From Aurelia coerulea (lineage: Eukaryota; Cnidaria; Scyphozoa; Semaeostomeae; Ulmaridae), in assembly GCA_039566865.1 (NCBI GenBank), contig CM076955.1, forward strand, positions 19,761,501 to 19,825,500: 64,000 nt of DNA, written 5' to 3'. Of this stretch, positions 25,301-39,386 are shown piece by piece (position 1 is the stretch's first letter; every line of letters starts with the position of its first letter). A model generated the notes under the pieces. That model was not told where the DNA came from. It saw only the letters and a list, made by a program, of their open reading frames with translations, and did no database searches. A program made the translations under genes and the position numbers.

Positions 25301-28300
25301 CACTGCAAATAAATGAAACAGTTCACAGACAGATTAACATATAGCAAAATCTGTAAGGAGAAGTAGGTATGACTGATACTATTTTTCTGGAAAAAGAAAG
25401 CATTGTAAATAATAAAAACATTGTAAAAATCTGTAAATTAATGTATTTGTAGCTAATTATTCTGTATTTAATTTCTTTTGCACAAATTTTACTTAGATAG
25501 TAGGCTTGAATTAGCTCTTATTTTATAGCTATTTTTATATGTAATGCCTACTTTAAATAAATTGATAATAATAATAATAATAATAATGACTGAGAAATAT
25601 AGAAGACTTTCATGACGTAGACATTTCGAATGTTTCAAAATAAACAAAACTGACGAATAAAGTTAGTGATAATCTGAATCAATCAGCTGTGTTTGGCGAG
25701 GTCTACCAAAAGTATTCTATCTGCAATTCAAGTATTTGGATATTGTAGTTTTGGAAATCTGCTATTTAGCAAGCGAATTCGGTTCAGCTTTTCAGCGAGG
25801 AACATCCGAATATCGGCTGAAACGTTCCTATTTACTGTGCATTTAATCGAAACATCGGCATTTCACATTTTCGGCATAAAGTCAGCAAAATATTCTATCA
25901 TCTAAGAGCCGGTATTTAAACAGTTTTATCGGTTGTTTTTTCGCAACTTGCAGCTATTAAAGGGATTTCGCAGTGCCGAAGGTAACCGACTTATTCGGAT
26001 GGCCCTTTAAAGGGGCTGCACAAGCTGAAAATCCAAAAACCCTAAACTTTCTCCCCCTAATGTAGGCAGGTAGTAGCAGATACATTGCAAATGAAGGTAT
26101 TTTCTACATGTTTGAACCCCGTTGAATTCACCAGTGCAATCAGATTTTTTATGCCATCAACGATTATAATGATACAGCTGGATTCTGAGCGACGAGTTTT
26201 CAACAGGCAGGCTAAAGAACTTGTACGCCCTTTAAAGGGGCTCCATCACCAAACTGTAAACAAATCTGATAATACCGCACATGTCCATTGTTCTCCATTG
26301 TTTTCTGCAGTTCGTTTGGTGGCTTCACCCAAGCCATTAAAAATGCTCGTTAAAAATCCACTTATATCCAAGCAATCGTAAAGGATATGAATGTTTCGTT
26401 TTTCCTCTGTGAAGTACAAAGATTTATTTTCAAAATGACGCTCTCATCTTCGAAAAACAGGTAAACGTCTGTGTGATATTGCCCATCAAAAAACTGCAAA
26501 ATCACCGTTTCGACCGACATTTGGAGACGGAGCCCCTTTAAGACTATGAACATTTCTTTCTATTTGTTCATTCCAAAGCGATCGATCCATTTGCGATACT
26601 TAATGTGATGCAATAAGCTTCAGAAAATTGTGTTTACCTGTGATTCATAGTGATAATCGAGTGCAGTTAAGCCCCACCATGTTGGACATTGACTTGTAAG
26701 TTTCACAACACCAGATTGGAACATCAATCGAAATATCAACCATTTTACCAACCAAAAACAAATTGCATCTCTTGGCCTACGAGAAACAAAAAAACAGCAA
26801 TGAGGATGTGGAATCAGAATTTAAGGTTCTCAAAAATTAAGTCTTGAAATCCACGAATACACCTGAAAATATCAATATACTTTTGTCCCTAAGCAAAGGA
26901 CATCGTTGGGCTTTTAGACTTATCTTCACTTTTCAGGGAAAAAATCAGCCTTCCTCGTACCCTAACTGTGGCCAAGATGAGCAAGGTTATCGAAACAAAG
27001 AGCTCAAAAGTATGACCAGTTGTTCAAACGAATTACAAAGAGTACAAACCTTTTATCATACTGTAATCTCAGAGACCATGGTGCAACGAAGATGCCAAGA
27101 AAACCAGTTTCAAGAAGCAAGATATCCCTATAAAAGGAGAATTAAAAATTTTTCAGTCAAAAGCAGTTTGAAAATGGGGCTATTTTTCTTAATAATTTGT
27201 CCTGCATGACACTGAGAACAGCAAATAGACCTCTTGGCAATTCTACAAAAGAGTCTGGATCGAATGACATATTCATACATTTTTGATTAAATCTGTTCAA
27301 GATTCGAATATGCACAACAACGACAGAAGCTATATAACGCCACTCGATTGAATGTCTGGCAGTCGATCCATAGACTCACGAAATAGTCCCAGTTATCGCA
27401 ACAGCAGCAACAACAACAACAACAACAACAACAATGTAAACAACAACAACAACAACAACAACATAGCTATAGCGTCCATCAGTCTATCAATAGCAATAAC
27501 TACGAACTTGTAATCAGTTTAGTCGATCCAGGCAGTTTTGTAGAATAGCGAAAGGTCCGTTGTCAGGTTTCTGCAAAAATGAATTCATCTTTCATTTCCT
27601 TTATTCTTCTTATTCGTGAAAAAAATCTTTGAAAAAAAGAACTACCTGTACAAAAATACAAGGCTAAACTTGGCCTTGTACAGGCCAAGTTTTAGCCTTG
27701 TAGAGGGGATTATGACCTTGTTATGACCTTGTACTAACCTTGGAAGAAAATTACAAGGCTATCAGTCAGATTCCAAGCTGCAACCAGTCTAACACAAGGT
27801 TTCCACAAGGCTTCTACAAGGCAAATTAGCATTTTTCAAGCCATTTACAAGGTTACAGCAAGGCTATTCCAGGCTATAACAAGGTTACAAGGCCATAACT
27901 ATAAGGCTTGTACATGGCTATTACATGGCCTTGTATTTTTGCACAGGTATTTACCAAATAGGAAATGGGACTCGAATGATCAATTTATTCTGGCAAATGG
28001 TGAAAAGTCAAATTCGATCTTAATCGTTTATCCTTCGAATAATGAATATTTAACAGATTGAACTGCTCATTCAAAACCTAAGTAAAAATATCTATGACCA
28101 CTCTGAATTATGCTAAAAAGGTGGCATTATGAATATAAACGATATCTCTATAAATATTCGTCTTTTGGGGACATTACTTTCAACACTTTCAAGGCTTCGT
28201 GCTGAGGCACTTGGACAGACATGCACAAACATTCATACAAGCAAAGATAGATAAAGGGGTCATGCAATTAAAAGTTGAGGTCGTAACGTGCTAATTAGCT

Positions 28301-31300
28301 TCATTGAATCACAGTTTTGCTGCAAATGGACCTTCTACAAATTTCTGATAAAACAGTCTAAGATACTTACCATTGGAACCACAAAAATGTCTGTCCAGCC
28401 TACAAATAAACAAAATGAGGTTAGGTAATGATTATCAAACGAGGGAGAGTCAAAGATGTGGTCTGGCATATCTTTGATAAAAGATATCAATGCAAATGAT
28501 CTTAACTTAATAACAGAAATGGTTTTTTCTTATTTGATTCTTCAAGCAATCTATGCTGCTCAAAGGAATTCAATCTGGCTTCAAATGTTGCTGATTTGCT
28601 CAATTAAAAACACAACTGGATGCAAAACAAGACTTTGTCTGTGCCTAGTAATTATATCAGACATTTCCCATTGGAGAATTTTCTCATTTGAGCAGCATCT
28701 GATAAAATGTTTTCAGTATATGTTCTATCTATTGTGATTTCACTTTTCAAAGCAATTCTCTTGCGAATTTCATGAATCAATAATGGATAAACTTAGTTGT
28801 GACAGGATTTAAGAAATAATTCTACCCTTGAACAATCTGACACATGTTAACCAACCTGATATAGCGAGAAATAAAGGAACCACAGAATTGCCAATGTGGC
28901 ACCATTTCTTGTTCTTGGAAAGATCAACATTACAAATGAAATCATTGCTCCAATTAGACAAAGAAGATCCATCATTGCATCAACGCTGAGTTGCAGACTT
29001 GGTGCAAACCACAGGAGGGTTGGTTTTCTCCAGAAACTATCAGAGAGTGATCGTTTACCTATGGAGAGAAGATACAGTATGTATCTTATAGAGTAGAAAG
29101 CACACAAAGGCAATGCAACTTTCACCTTCAATTTCATGTTAAAATAATCTAATTCAGACCCAGGATGACCAAATAAATATGTTTGTTTAGTGCATAGTAC
29201 ATTGTCAAAGATATGAAAGTTAATAAATCTTTGAAAATGTGATGATGTACAGTATTTTTTAGCTTAAAGGGGCTCTGTCTCCAAATTTCTGCCAAAACGG
29301 TGATTTTGAAGTTTTTTAATGGGCAATATCACACAGACATTTACCTGCCTTTTCGAAAATGAAAGCATCATTTTGAAGATAGATCTTTGTACTTAACAGA
29401 GGAAAAATCCAAACATTCATATCTCTTATGATTCCTTGGATATAAGTGGATTTTTAACAAGCATTTTTTGGAGGTTTGGGTGAAGCCACCAAACAAACAT
29501 GATTGATGCCACAAAACACTCTTTAAAAATTCCTAACTGTGAACTGAAAAGTTAAATGTTATTTCCAAAATGGTGATAAAAGTAATAAATATGGTAACAA
29601 TGTGTTGAAACAATTCATGACTTTAAATCTGAAATGCAAATACGTTTCAGATGGATTAGGTTTTCTAAAATGCAAAGTATCAACACAAAATTTCATAAAT
29701 TCAGAAAGAAGACAAGACAAGACAAGACAAGACAAGACAAGACAAGACAAGACAAGACAAGACAAGACAAGGAACCAAAGATAAACCAACGGAAAGAAAC
29801 TTTGAAGGGAATTGAGCTAATCTTTTACCTTGACAAACATTACAGCTGATTTCACAGTTTTTCAACATCCAATTTGGATTGTTTTCACATTCACCAATGG
29901 AAGCCCATTCTCCACATTTTTCATGATTGTCAACACAATCTAACAACCAAAAAAAGCCAATTGTTCTGCTTAATAAGTTATTCTTAAAGCTCATCAGTTG
30001 CATAAAAATATCTTCAAATATTTATACTGCTAATCTGATTAAAGTTAGAAGAAGATTCTTGTCATTCAGAAATGTATTACACCCACTGTAAATCCAAAGC
30101 AACTTAGCATTAGTAGTAATTTGGTTTTTCTACACATTCATTATTTATCCAGACTGAATTCAGTGTAGCATGACTGACTGTATCATGTTGACACCAGAAT
30201 ACAAAATATTTAATCTGAAAGATAATTGCGTTGCTCTTGCATTTCTTTGCTGTGTTCATACCTCTAAATTATTTGTACTACTCTTTGCTGCAAGCATCTT
30301 TGAGCAGGATCAAACGCACAACCTGCCTTATGATTTTTCCTCCATACAATTCTTTGATAGTTATGTAGTTGGCAAAACCAAATTTCATGGATTTTTCAAA
30401 TGTGAAAACTATTTTCTGACTAATCCAGTACTTTTTCCTGATAACATTACATTTTGGGTATATACATTAAGAAGATCTTCTCAGGTTATCTTTAGGGAAG
30501 GAGATTTCTTTAAAGGAAGGAGGTATATAAACAACAGCACAAAGAAACACAAAGCTATTTCTTGGAGCCATTTTGGAGATGGTGTTTGTGCCATTGTGTT
30601 TTATGGCACAAACACCATCTCCAAAATGGCTCCAAGAAATAGCTTTGTGAATGGAACCTACCATCCTTGAGGTGAAGTCTTGCAGGAAGTATACCATCCT
30701 TTCCATACAAACCTATAAAGACAAACATTTTTGTTAATCATTTTGCTGAGGTATAGACCGCATAGTTTGTGTCTATTTTGGTCAAAATACTCAGCATGTC
30801 CTTGGGTGATATGTCAGGTTTTAGCAAACCAGTAAAAATCTTTCTACCATTGAAAATTCATGTTTTCATTCAACATACAGAAGCTGAACAACTGAAAGGA
30901 AAACTGCTTCAGATGAGCAACAATTTTTTGGTGGATTTAGACACTGTATTCTGCGGAAAGAAAGCAGTTAAATCCTATAAGAGAAACAACATGTTATCTG
31001 AAACTCTGAAAGAAGAGAGAATGAGTTAATAGCTGCAATCAAGAGCATTATTTGGTTATTTGACATTGCTCTTTATTGCAGCTATTGATTTTTTCTCTCC
31101 TTACAGGGTTTCAGAATAATTCATAGCAGGATTTAACAGTGTTCTACCTCCAGTAACAGGTTAATTTTGTTATTATTCTTTTACAGAAGTTAACAATTTT
31201 CTTTCCACAGATTTCAGTATCTAATGTTGCGTTTATTACGATCAGTCCATTATTTATGGCTATTTTTGGTGCTTTTCCAGATAAGCAGGAATTGGAGTCT

Positions 31301-31808
31301 TGTATGTAAAACAATTTAGATCTCTGAATTGTAAATCAGTTTCAGATAGCTTCTTGTTCAGAAATTTGATGCAGCGTTTGAACCATCAACAGCGGTAACC
31401 TCAAGAAAGAGGTGGGACTTGGGATAAAAAATCACTTGCCTAAATTCAAAGAACTTTTTTAAAGTCAAAGACTTCACCATTGTTGTGCTGTGAATTTAAT
31501 TTCCTTCATGAACAAAGGCATTTAATATTCACTGAAAAAGCTGTAAGTTTTAACCAAAGGTACTTTGCCTCAATTTTTTGAAGCAATTGCAAAAACAGTT
31601 TTCTGCCACTAAACACCCGCCCTCCTGGGCATGGTGGATATGGCATAGGCTGATGGGCCTAAAAAATCAAACTGCAACACGTCTACTACTAACCAATGAA
31701 TTCATAATGATTACCTGGTATTTGGAAGTACAGCGAGACAAATGCAAACAAGTAGATTGCAGAGAGACACCAAAGGAAAACGTTCTTTGCCACTACAGAC
31801 TGAGACAT
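7379..31808 (-). CDS. LMF2: Lipase maturation factor, LMF2-like, with inserted ShKT domain (19 exons, last exon missing)
   Basis: Multispan ER membrane protein needed for folding of secreted lipases. Exons, 5' to 3': 31808-31715, 30712-30662, 29939-29829 (ShKT), 29058-28856, 28399-28371, 27127-27050, 26776-26638, 25302-25243/25220, 20356-20278, 19763-19634, 19085-18912, 18247-18157, 16300-16204, 12124-12009, 11597-11528, 10424-10370, 9544-9298, 8912-8804, 7515-7379. All junctions are GT-AG and phases agree. Family landmarks: [13 protein letters not shown] (loop A), [69 protein letters not shown]. About 697 codons are recovered; human LMF2 is about 707 by memory. The start is MSQSVVAKN just before TM1. 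The terminal exon is not identified. Oddities are the ShKT exon and a transposon at the end of exon 8. LMF1 cannot be excluded, but the order [18 protein letters not shown] reads closest to LMF2. Confidence 0.93.
8036..8155 (+). repeat. Dispersed retroelement 3'-tail family, copy 1
   Basis: Contains ACCATGGGTTAATCATTGTC, then CCCCATGGTATCGTC, a TTGTAGTATAGTAATT stretch and a run ending TTTATATAAAAACAAA. It aligns with copies at 16080, 20521, 55093 and 58566. It lies in LMF intron 18, antisense to the gene. Confidence 0.6.
8941..9180 (+). mobile_element. tRNA-derived SINE
   Basis: The head carries an A-box-like GTGTCCGAGCGGC (from 8949), as in Leu/Ser tRNAs, and a B-box GGTTCAACTCC at 9008-9018. 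The acceptor stem does not pair, so it is not a working tRNA gene. The body includes AAGGGACGTTAAACTAGG followed by GGTCCCATGCC, a conserved type of SINE core, and it ends in an A-rich AAAATAAAATACAG tail. It sits in intron 17 of the LMF2-like gene. Confidence 0.7.
10006..10354. mobile_element. MITE with CAGT…CCCGCATATA ends
   Basis: Left end CAGTGTAAGTCCCGCATATA; right end TATATGCGGGGACTTACTG. The right end lies 16 bp from the donor side of LMF exon 16. The same type of terminus (CAGT…AACCCGCATATAAG) bounds the element at 48406-49495. The form resembles pogo/Tigger-like Tc1-mariner ends, but I see no clear TA duplication. Confidence 0.65.
12459..12530. mobile_element. Possible Penelope-like element fragment
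   Basis: GTGCTGACGTTTCGCCCACT followed by AGGGCATCTTTTACAAA resembles the conserved terminal segment of Penelope-like retroelements. It is too short to be sure. Confidence 0.3.
12972..15318. mobile_element. 2.3-kb element with ~740-bp inverted arms
   Basis: Left arm about 12972-13713; right arm about 14563-15318. The arms are near-identical reverse complements over most of their length, and an 86-codon ORF occurs in both (13135-13395 + and 14877-15137 -). The spacer of about 850 bp has no recognisable coding. The element lies in LMF intron 13. The shared ORF is best explained by arm identity, not by a gene. Superfamily and target duplication are not determined. Confidence 0.75.
15440..15515. 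mobile_element. Possible Penelope-like element fragment
   Basis: TTGTACGACGTTTCGGGCTT followed by AAACCCATTATCAAGACAAA is the type of ACGTTTCG…ATCAAG segment seen at Penelope-like element ends. It directly precedes the MITE at 15521. Confidence 0.35.
15521..15927. mobile_element. PIF/Harbinger-type MITE
   Basis: Perfect ends GGCTGCCTTTCCACTAGCC and GGCTAGTGGAAAGGCAGCC, flanked by TAA on both sides (15518-15520 and 15928-15930). A 3-bp TAA/TTA duplication is the mark of PIF/Harbinger elements. Inside are repeats of AAACGGGTTAAAA-like words. It is non-coding. Confidence 0.8.
16080..16200 (+). repeat. Dispersed retroelement 3'-tail family, copy 2
   Basis: Contains GGCCATGGGGCATGGGGTAG, GTGGTATCGTCC and TGTAATACTTTATATT, and ends four bases before the donor side of LMF exon 13 (16204). 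Same family as 8036-8155. Confidence 0.6.
16590..16976. mobile_element. MITE with CACTCATTTTTTTTATAAGA ends, TA TSD
   Basis: Left end CACTCATTTTTTTTATAAGA, right end TCTTATAAAAGAATGAGTG, with TA at 16588-16589 and 16977-16978. Internal sequence repeats the word AGAAACCGCTTATAAGAAAC. TA duplication and structure suggest a Tc1/mariner-type non-autonomous element. It is in LMF intron 12. Confidence 0.7.
17585..17610. repeat. (TTTC)n microsatellite
   Basis: About six TTTC units in LMF intron 12. Confidence 0.9.
17672..18028. mobile_element. Truncated TTTCTTAA/ACGTG MITE
   Basis: Shares CAATACTGAAAGTTTCTTAA, GAGTTTCTTAATTTTTGG and the right end AAAATACGTG|TA with the complete copy at 47839-48101. 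The left terminus is missing. Confidence 0.55.
19414..19544. repeat. (ATGG)n minisatellite-like array
   Basis: Two blocks of GGAT/ATGG units separated by a 15-bp interruption, with GGGAT variants. It lies in LMF intron 10. Confidence 0.9.
20521..20660 (+). repeat. Dispersed retroelement 3'-tail family, copy 3
   Basis: CACGTGGGTAGACATAGTTA, then CTCCCCGTGGTCTTGTCC, a TAGTAGAGTAGAGTAG stretch and a tail of (AAAC)n (20637-20657). Same family as 8036, 16080, 55093 and 58566. Confidence 0.6.
20840..20995 (-). mobile_element. Possible tRNA-derived SINE fragment
   Basis: On the minus strand an internal promoter B-box-like GGTTCGATACC occurs (plus 20976-20986), followed by AGGTAGAGCCTCACC and a body ending near repeated CTTCACTTCACTTCAC. 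No convincing A-box is visible, because the upstream side is the foldback at 21013. Confidence 0.3.
21013..21613. mobile_element. Foldback element, copy 2
   Basis: Near-perfect inverted arms about 21013-21278 and 21350-21613 with a 71-bp spacer. The arms share AATTACTGGTTGAGAGAATT and related words with the foldback at 5725-6325. A fragment of the same family lies at about 58210-58260. It abuts the 3.6-kb transposon at 21653. It is non-coding; the ORFs in the arms are mirror copies of each other. Confidence 0.75.
21653..25241. mobile_element. 3.6-kb transposon with ~600-bp TIRs, TA TSD, at the end of LMF exon 8
   Basis: Ends are GACCAGGCTGTACTGGCGCT and its reverse complement, flanked by TA (21651-21652 and 25242-25243). 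The arms 21653-22250 and 24644-25241 are about 598 bp each and highly similar. A more diverged second copy of the right arm lies in tandem at about 24165-24643. The interior carries a decayed protein remnant (23095-23533). Superfamily is not assigned: the long TIR and TA duplication alone are not diagnostic. The right end touches the last complete codons of LMF exon 8. Confidence 0.85.
23095..23533 (+). pseudogene. Decayed transposon protein of the 'TR-LLH…TD…GLxxFTGxD' family
   Basis: After a stop, one frame reads [15 protein letters not shown], then KHVII and [13 protein letters not shown], and continues as an open frame with [25 protein letters not shown] and [12 protein letters not shown]. 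This order matches an uncharacterised protein family that is very common in cnidarian and other invertebrate transposons (E-E-A-D-T-R-x-LLH, PDTDV, GLHAFTGCD, SxFxGxGK). Key acidic and threonine residues are changed and stops interrupt the upstream part (22380-22800), so this copy is dead. The match is from memory of the family. Confidence 0.55.
25564..25588. repeat. (AAT)n microsatellite
   Basis: Eight AAT/ATA units in LMF intron 7, downstream of the sequence TTTAAATAAATTG, which looks like an LTR-less retroelement tail. Confidence 0.85.
26236..26537. mobile_element. TTAA-type MITE (Kolobok/piggyBac-like), copy 1
   Basis: Ends AGGGGCTCCATC and GGAGACGGAGCCCCT, flanked by TTAA on both sides (26232-26235 and 26538-26541). 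A TTAA duplication is typical of Kolobok and piggyBac elements; the AGGG start favours Kolobok. A second, truncated copy is at 29268. It is non-coding. Confidence 0.65.
27350..27525. repeat. Dispersed repeat with (CAA)n core, copy 1
   Basis: ATAGTCCCAGTTATCGCAAC, a (CAA)n array (27400-27462) and GCGTCCATCAGTCTATCAAT recur in reverse orientation at about 52580-53145. The pair defines a dispersed element whose core is a CAA/TTG microsatellite. Confidence 0.6.
27645..27947. mobile_element. MITE with CCTGTACAAAAATACAAGG ends, copy 1
   Basis: Left CCTGTACAAAAATACAAGG, right CCTTGTATTTTTGCACAGG, with TA on both sides (27643-27644 and 27948-27949). The inside is packed with ACAAGGCTA/ACAAGGTTA words. 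Copy 2 is at 62546-63347 and is interrupted by another insertion, for which this copy shows the empty site. Confidence 0.75.
29268..29515. mobile_element. TTAA-type MITE, copy 2, truncated
   Basis: Starts TTAA|AGGGGCTCTGTCTCC and follows the reverse of 26236-26537 through GATATAAGTGGATTTTTAAC and GGTGAAGCCACCAAAC, then similarity stops before the far end. It lies in LMF intron 3 next to the ShKT exon. Confidence 0.6.
29708..29771. repeat. (AGACA)n microsatellite
   Basis: About twelve perfect pentanucleotide units. It starts 58 bases past the donor of the ShKT exon, inside LMF intron 3. The overlapping ORFs on both strands are products of the repeat. Confidence 0.95.
29829..29939 (-). CDS. 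Exon 3 of the LMF2-like gene: complete ShKT domain
   Basis: This 111-nt exon is flanked by AG and GT and has phase 1 at both ends, so it joins in frame between LHLKD (exon 2) and [10 protein letters not shown] (exon 4). It encodes residues 49-85 of the predicted protein. Six cysteines are spaced C50-x6-C57-x8-C66-x10-C77-x3-C81-x2-C84, with W60, G64, W72 and M73 at the usual ShKT positions. Leaving it out also keeps the frame (…LKDGKRS…), which matches the normal LMF layout. Loop A of LMF is luminal, so the cysteines would sit in the oxidising ER. I know of no LMF with this domain. Confidence 0.9.
30548..30649. repeat. Perfect 47-bp hairpin with 8-nt loop
   Basis: Bases 30548-30594 are an exact reverse complement of 30603-30649; the loop TGTGTTTT is 30595-30602. 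In the LMF2-like pre-mRNA the hairpin begins 12 nt after the donor of exon 2 (exon ends 30662). It could be a tiny foldback transposon, a recent inverted duplication or a small-RNA precursor. Perfect arms argue for recent origin. Confidence 0.9.
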
Positions 31809-33225
31809 CCCGACGTCAGCAGGCAGCCAAACGCGTGTTTAGGCCAACTCAAATCAACCGGTCTTTCTAGAACGTTGTTGTTGCTGTAATTCATTTGTTC
31901 CATCTTTGATAAAGAGTAGTGCTCCGAGAACAACTACCTGTGGTACCCCAGCAGCCCTTCCGAACATTTTTGTCCGAACATTGCTAATATTTTCACGATT
32001 CTGAAGCTAACATGCCTTTTACTTTCTTAAAAAGCGATGGCATAACTACTTGGAGTTTGAACTTGACCACAAAAATGATAAGAGATAAAGACCCTCTCTC
32101 TGTCTCCAAACAGGACTCTTTTTTTAGAAACAGTAGCCAGATTTTGTAGAATTGCCCCAGCCTCTATTTATACTTCCTTCCTTGCGAAAAAAGAACATTT
32201 AAGTAGAGTTAACTTTAAATTGCTTTCGCTTTGCAAAATAGAGGTAGAGTCTAGTAGCACGTTCATGTTGTTTACAAAGTTCAGCTCCGTCAATAACTCA
32301 ATAACTATGGAACTGTGAGCCAAGTGAATAAAGCTCCGCGAGACGAAATACGATATGAAATGTGCAGTTCCGTTAAATAAATCTATATGGACAGTTTTGA
32401 TTTAGGCCAGATCGGAGGGCATGTGTCGAATCTTAGGCCCAATTTGCTTATATTGTGCTCGTTACGTGCGAAAAATTGTACCTTCAAATTTTTCATCGCA
32501 TTCAAGTCTTTACCGATTCTATAACTATAATCTTTTCCGCTTTTAATTGCCTGAAGTTCGATTTTCCCGAATGCAAAATTTTCTTAGCTGTTAAAAATTG
32601 CTGTCAGATAAATTGCTAAGAATGAAAAATTTAAAGCATTACGACAAAAAATTGAGTCATCACAGAACGTTTTCGCCAATTTTTGTTTAGTTGGTAGTTG
32701 GTTCAGATATTCAAAAATATTTTGGAACTACACGTACTTGTTTGCAAGAAAACAAAGAATCCGAGCCAGTGAATCGGGAAAGTTTCATATAAATTACAGT
32801 ATCAGATCTGTGCCTTCCTGAACATTTCAAAACAAGTTATTTTGGAGCCTTTTCAAGTTTAGACATGACTCGAGTACTCTCCGAGTAATACGAAACACGA
32901 AAAAAGTGAGAATAAATAAAACGTGCCAAAGTTTCTTAATTTTTTGGTGATCTGAGAGTACGAGTTTCTTATAGAAAAATACGTGTATCCGATTGCTAAA
33001 TGGGCACCAATTAGTATCATAAGGTCCACGAAAATAACTAATGCTTGCAGAATAGTCTCAAAATCCTAAAGGTTTGAGTGGTTTGGTGAAGGAAATATGC
33101 TATCTGCAAGAAATACAGCTGAAAAAGTTTTTTGTAAACTTGTTGAACGCGAAAGGATGTGTCACCGGATTTAACTTTTCCCGCCAAAAAAATTCGGGAA
33201 CCAAATCTTTTACTCGAAAAAAGAT
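31809..33225. other. Intergenic: LMF promoter side and actin 3' flank
   Basis: This spacer holds the LMF2-like upstream region. A TGACGTC (cAMP/UPR-type core) lies at 31812-31818 on the minus strand, only a few bases before the start codon. A truncated MITE (about 32700-32985, right end ATACGTG|TA) of the 47839 family is also present. No gene is seen. Confidence 0.5.
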
Positions 33226-33231
33226 TTTATT
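33226..33231 (-). terminator. Candidate actin poly(A) signal
   Basis: AATAAA on the minus strand, about 190 nt after the actin stop. A second AATAAA lies at 33304-33309, about 110 nt after the stop; either could be used. Confidence 0.45.
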
Positions 33232-33416
33232 CCATAGAAGATCCTAGAAAGCAGAAATAAAGGCAAAAAAGATATCTCGATGTGTATGAAATATATCCTC
33301 TTTTTTATTTTCACGAGGGTGTTAAACAATACAACGGACACTAATGAATTAGCGGACTAGGATCTGAATTGAAACATTATAAAAATCAAGTCAAAGTGTT
33401 CTAAGTTGGCGAGCGC

Positions 33417-39259
<5,843 letters not shown>

Positions 39260-39338
39260 TTAGGCCTAAGACAACGAAGGTTTGACTTCTTTCTTCTTCA
39301 GCTGAGCTCAAAGTGAATGATCCTGGAGCGACCCGAAG

Positions 39339-39386
39339 TTATAAGACCGCGGACACACCTTTAGAATTGACTATGCCCATATTTGG
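39339..39386 (-). promoter_or_regulatory. Actin promoter: CArG box and TATA-like element
   Basis: A consensus SRF site CCATATTTGG lies at 39377-39386, about 136 bp upstream of the actin ATG. A TTATAA TATA-like box lies at 39339-39344, about 98 bp upstream. Their order and spacing match actin promoters of other animals. This implies serum response factor control and a short 5' UTR. A 5'-UTR intron ending at ATTACAG just before the ATG cannot be excluded. Confidence 0.65.

Noticed and set aside
26230..26239. CCTTTAAAGG as a second CArG box
   Set aside because: It is the junction of the TTAA duplication and MITE terminus; the same string recurs at other MITE copies.
29708..29771. Possible CRISPR or coding repeat
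   Set aside because: A pure pentanucleotide microsatellite with no spacers. The ORFs across it on both strands are trivial products of the repeat.
30170..30670. 166-codon + strand ORF in LMF intron 2
   Set aside because: It has no recognisable motif, is antisense to the gene and reads through the perfect hairpin at 30548-30649, which accounts for part of its length.
31812..31818. cAMP- or UPR-responsive element controlling the LMF2-like gene
   Set aside because: TGACGTC is present but sits only a few bases before the ATG, so it is more likely transcribed leader than promoter. A 7-bp match is weak evidence.
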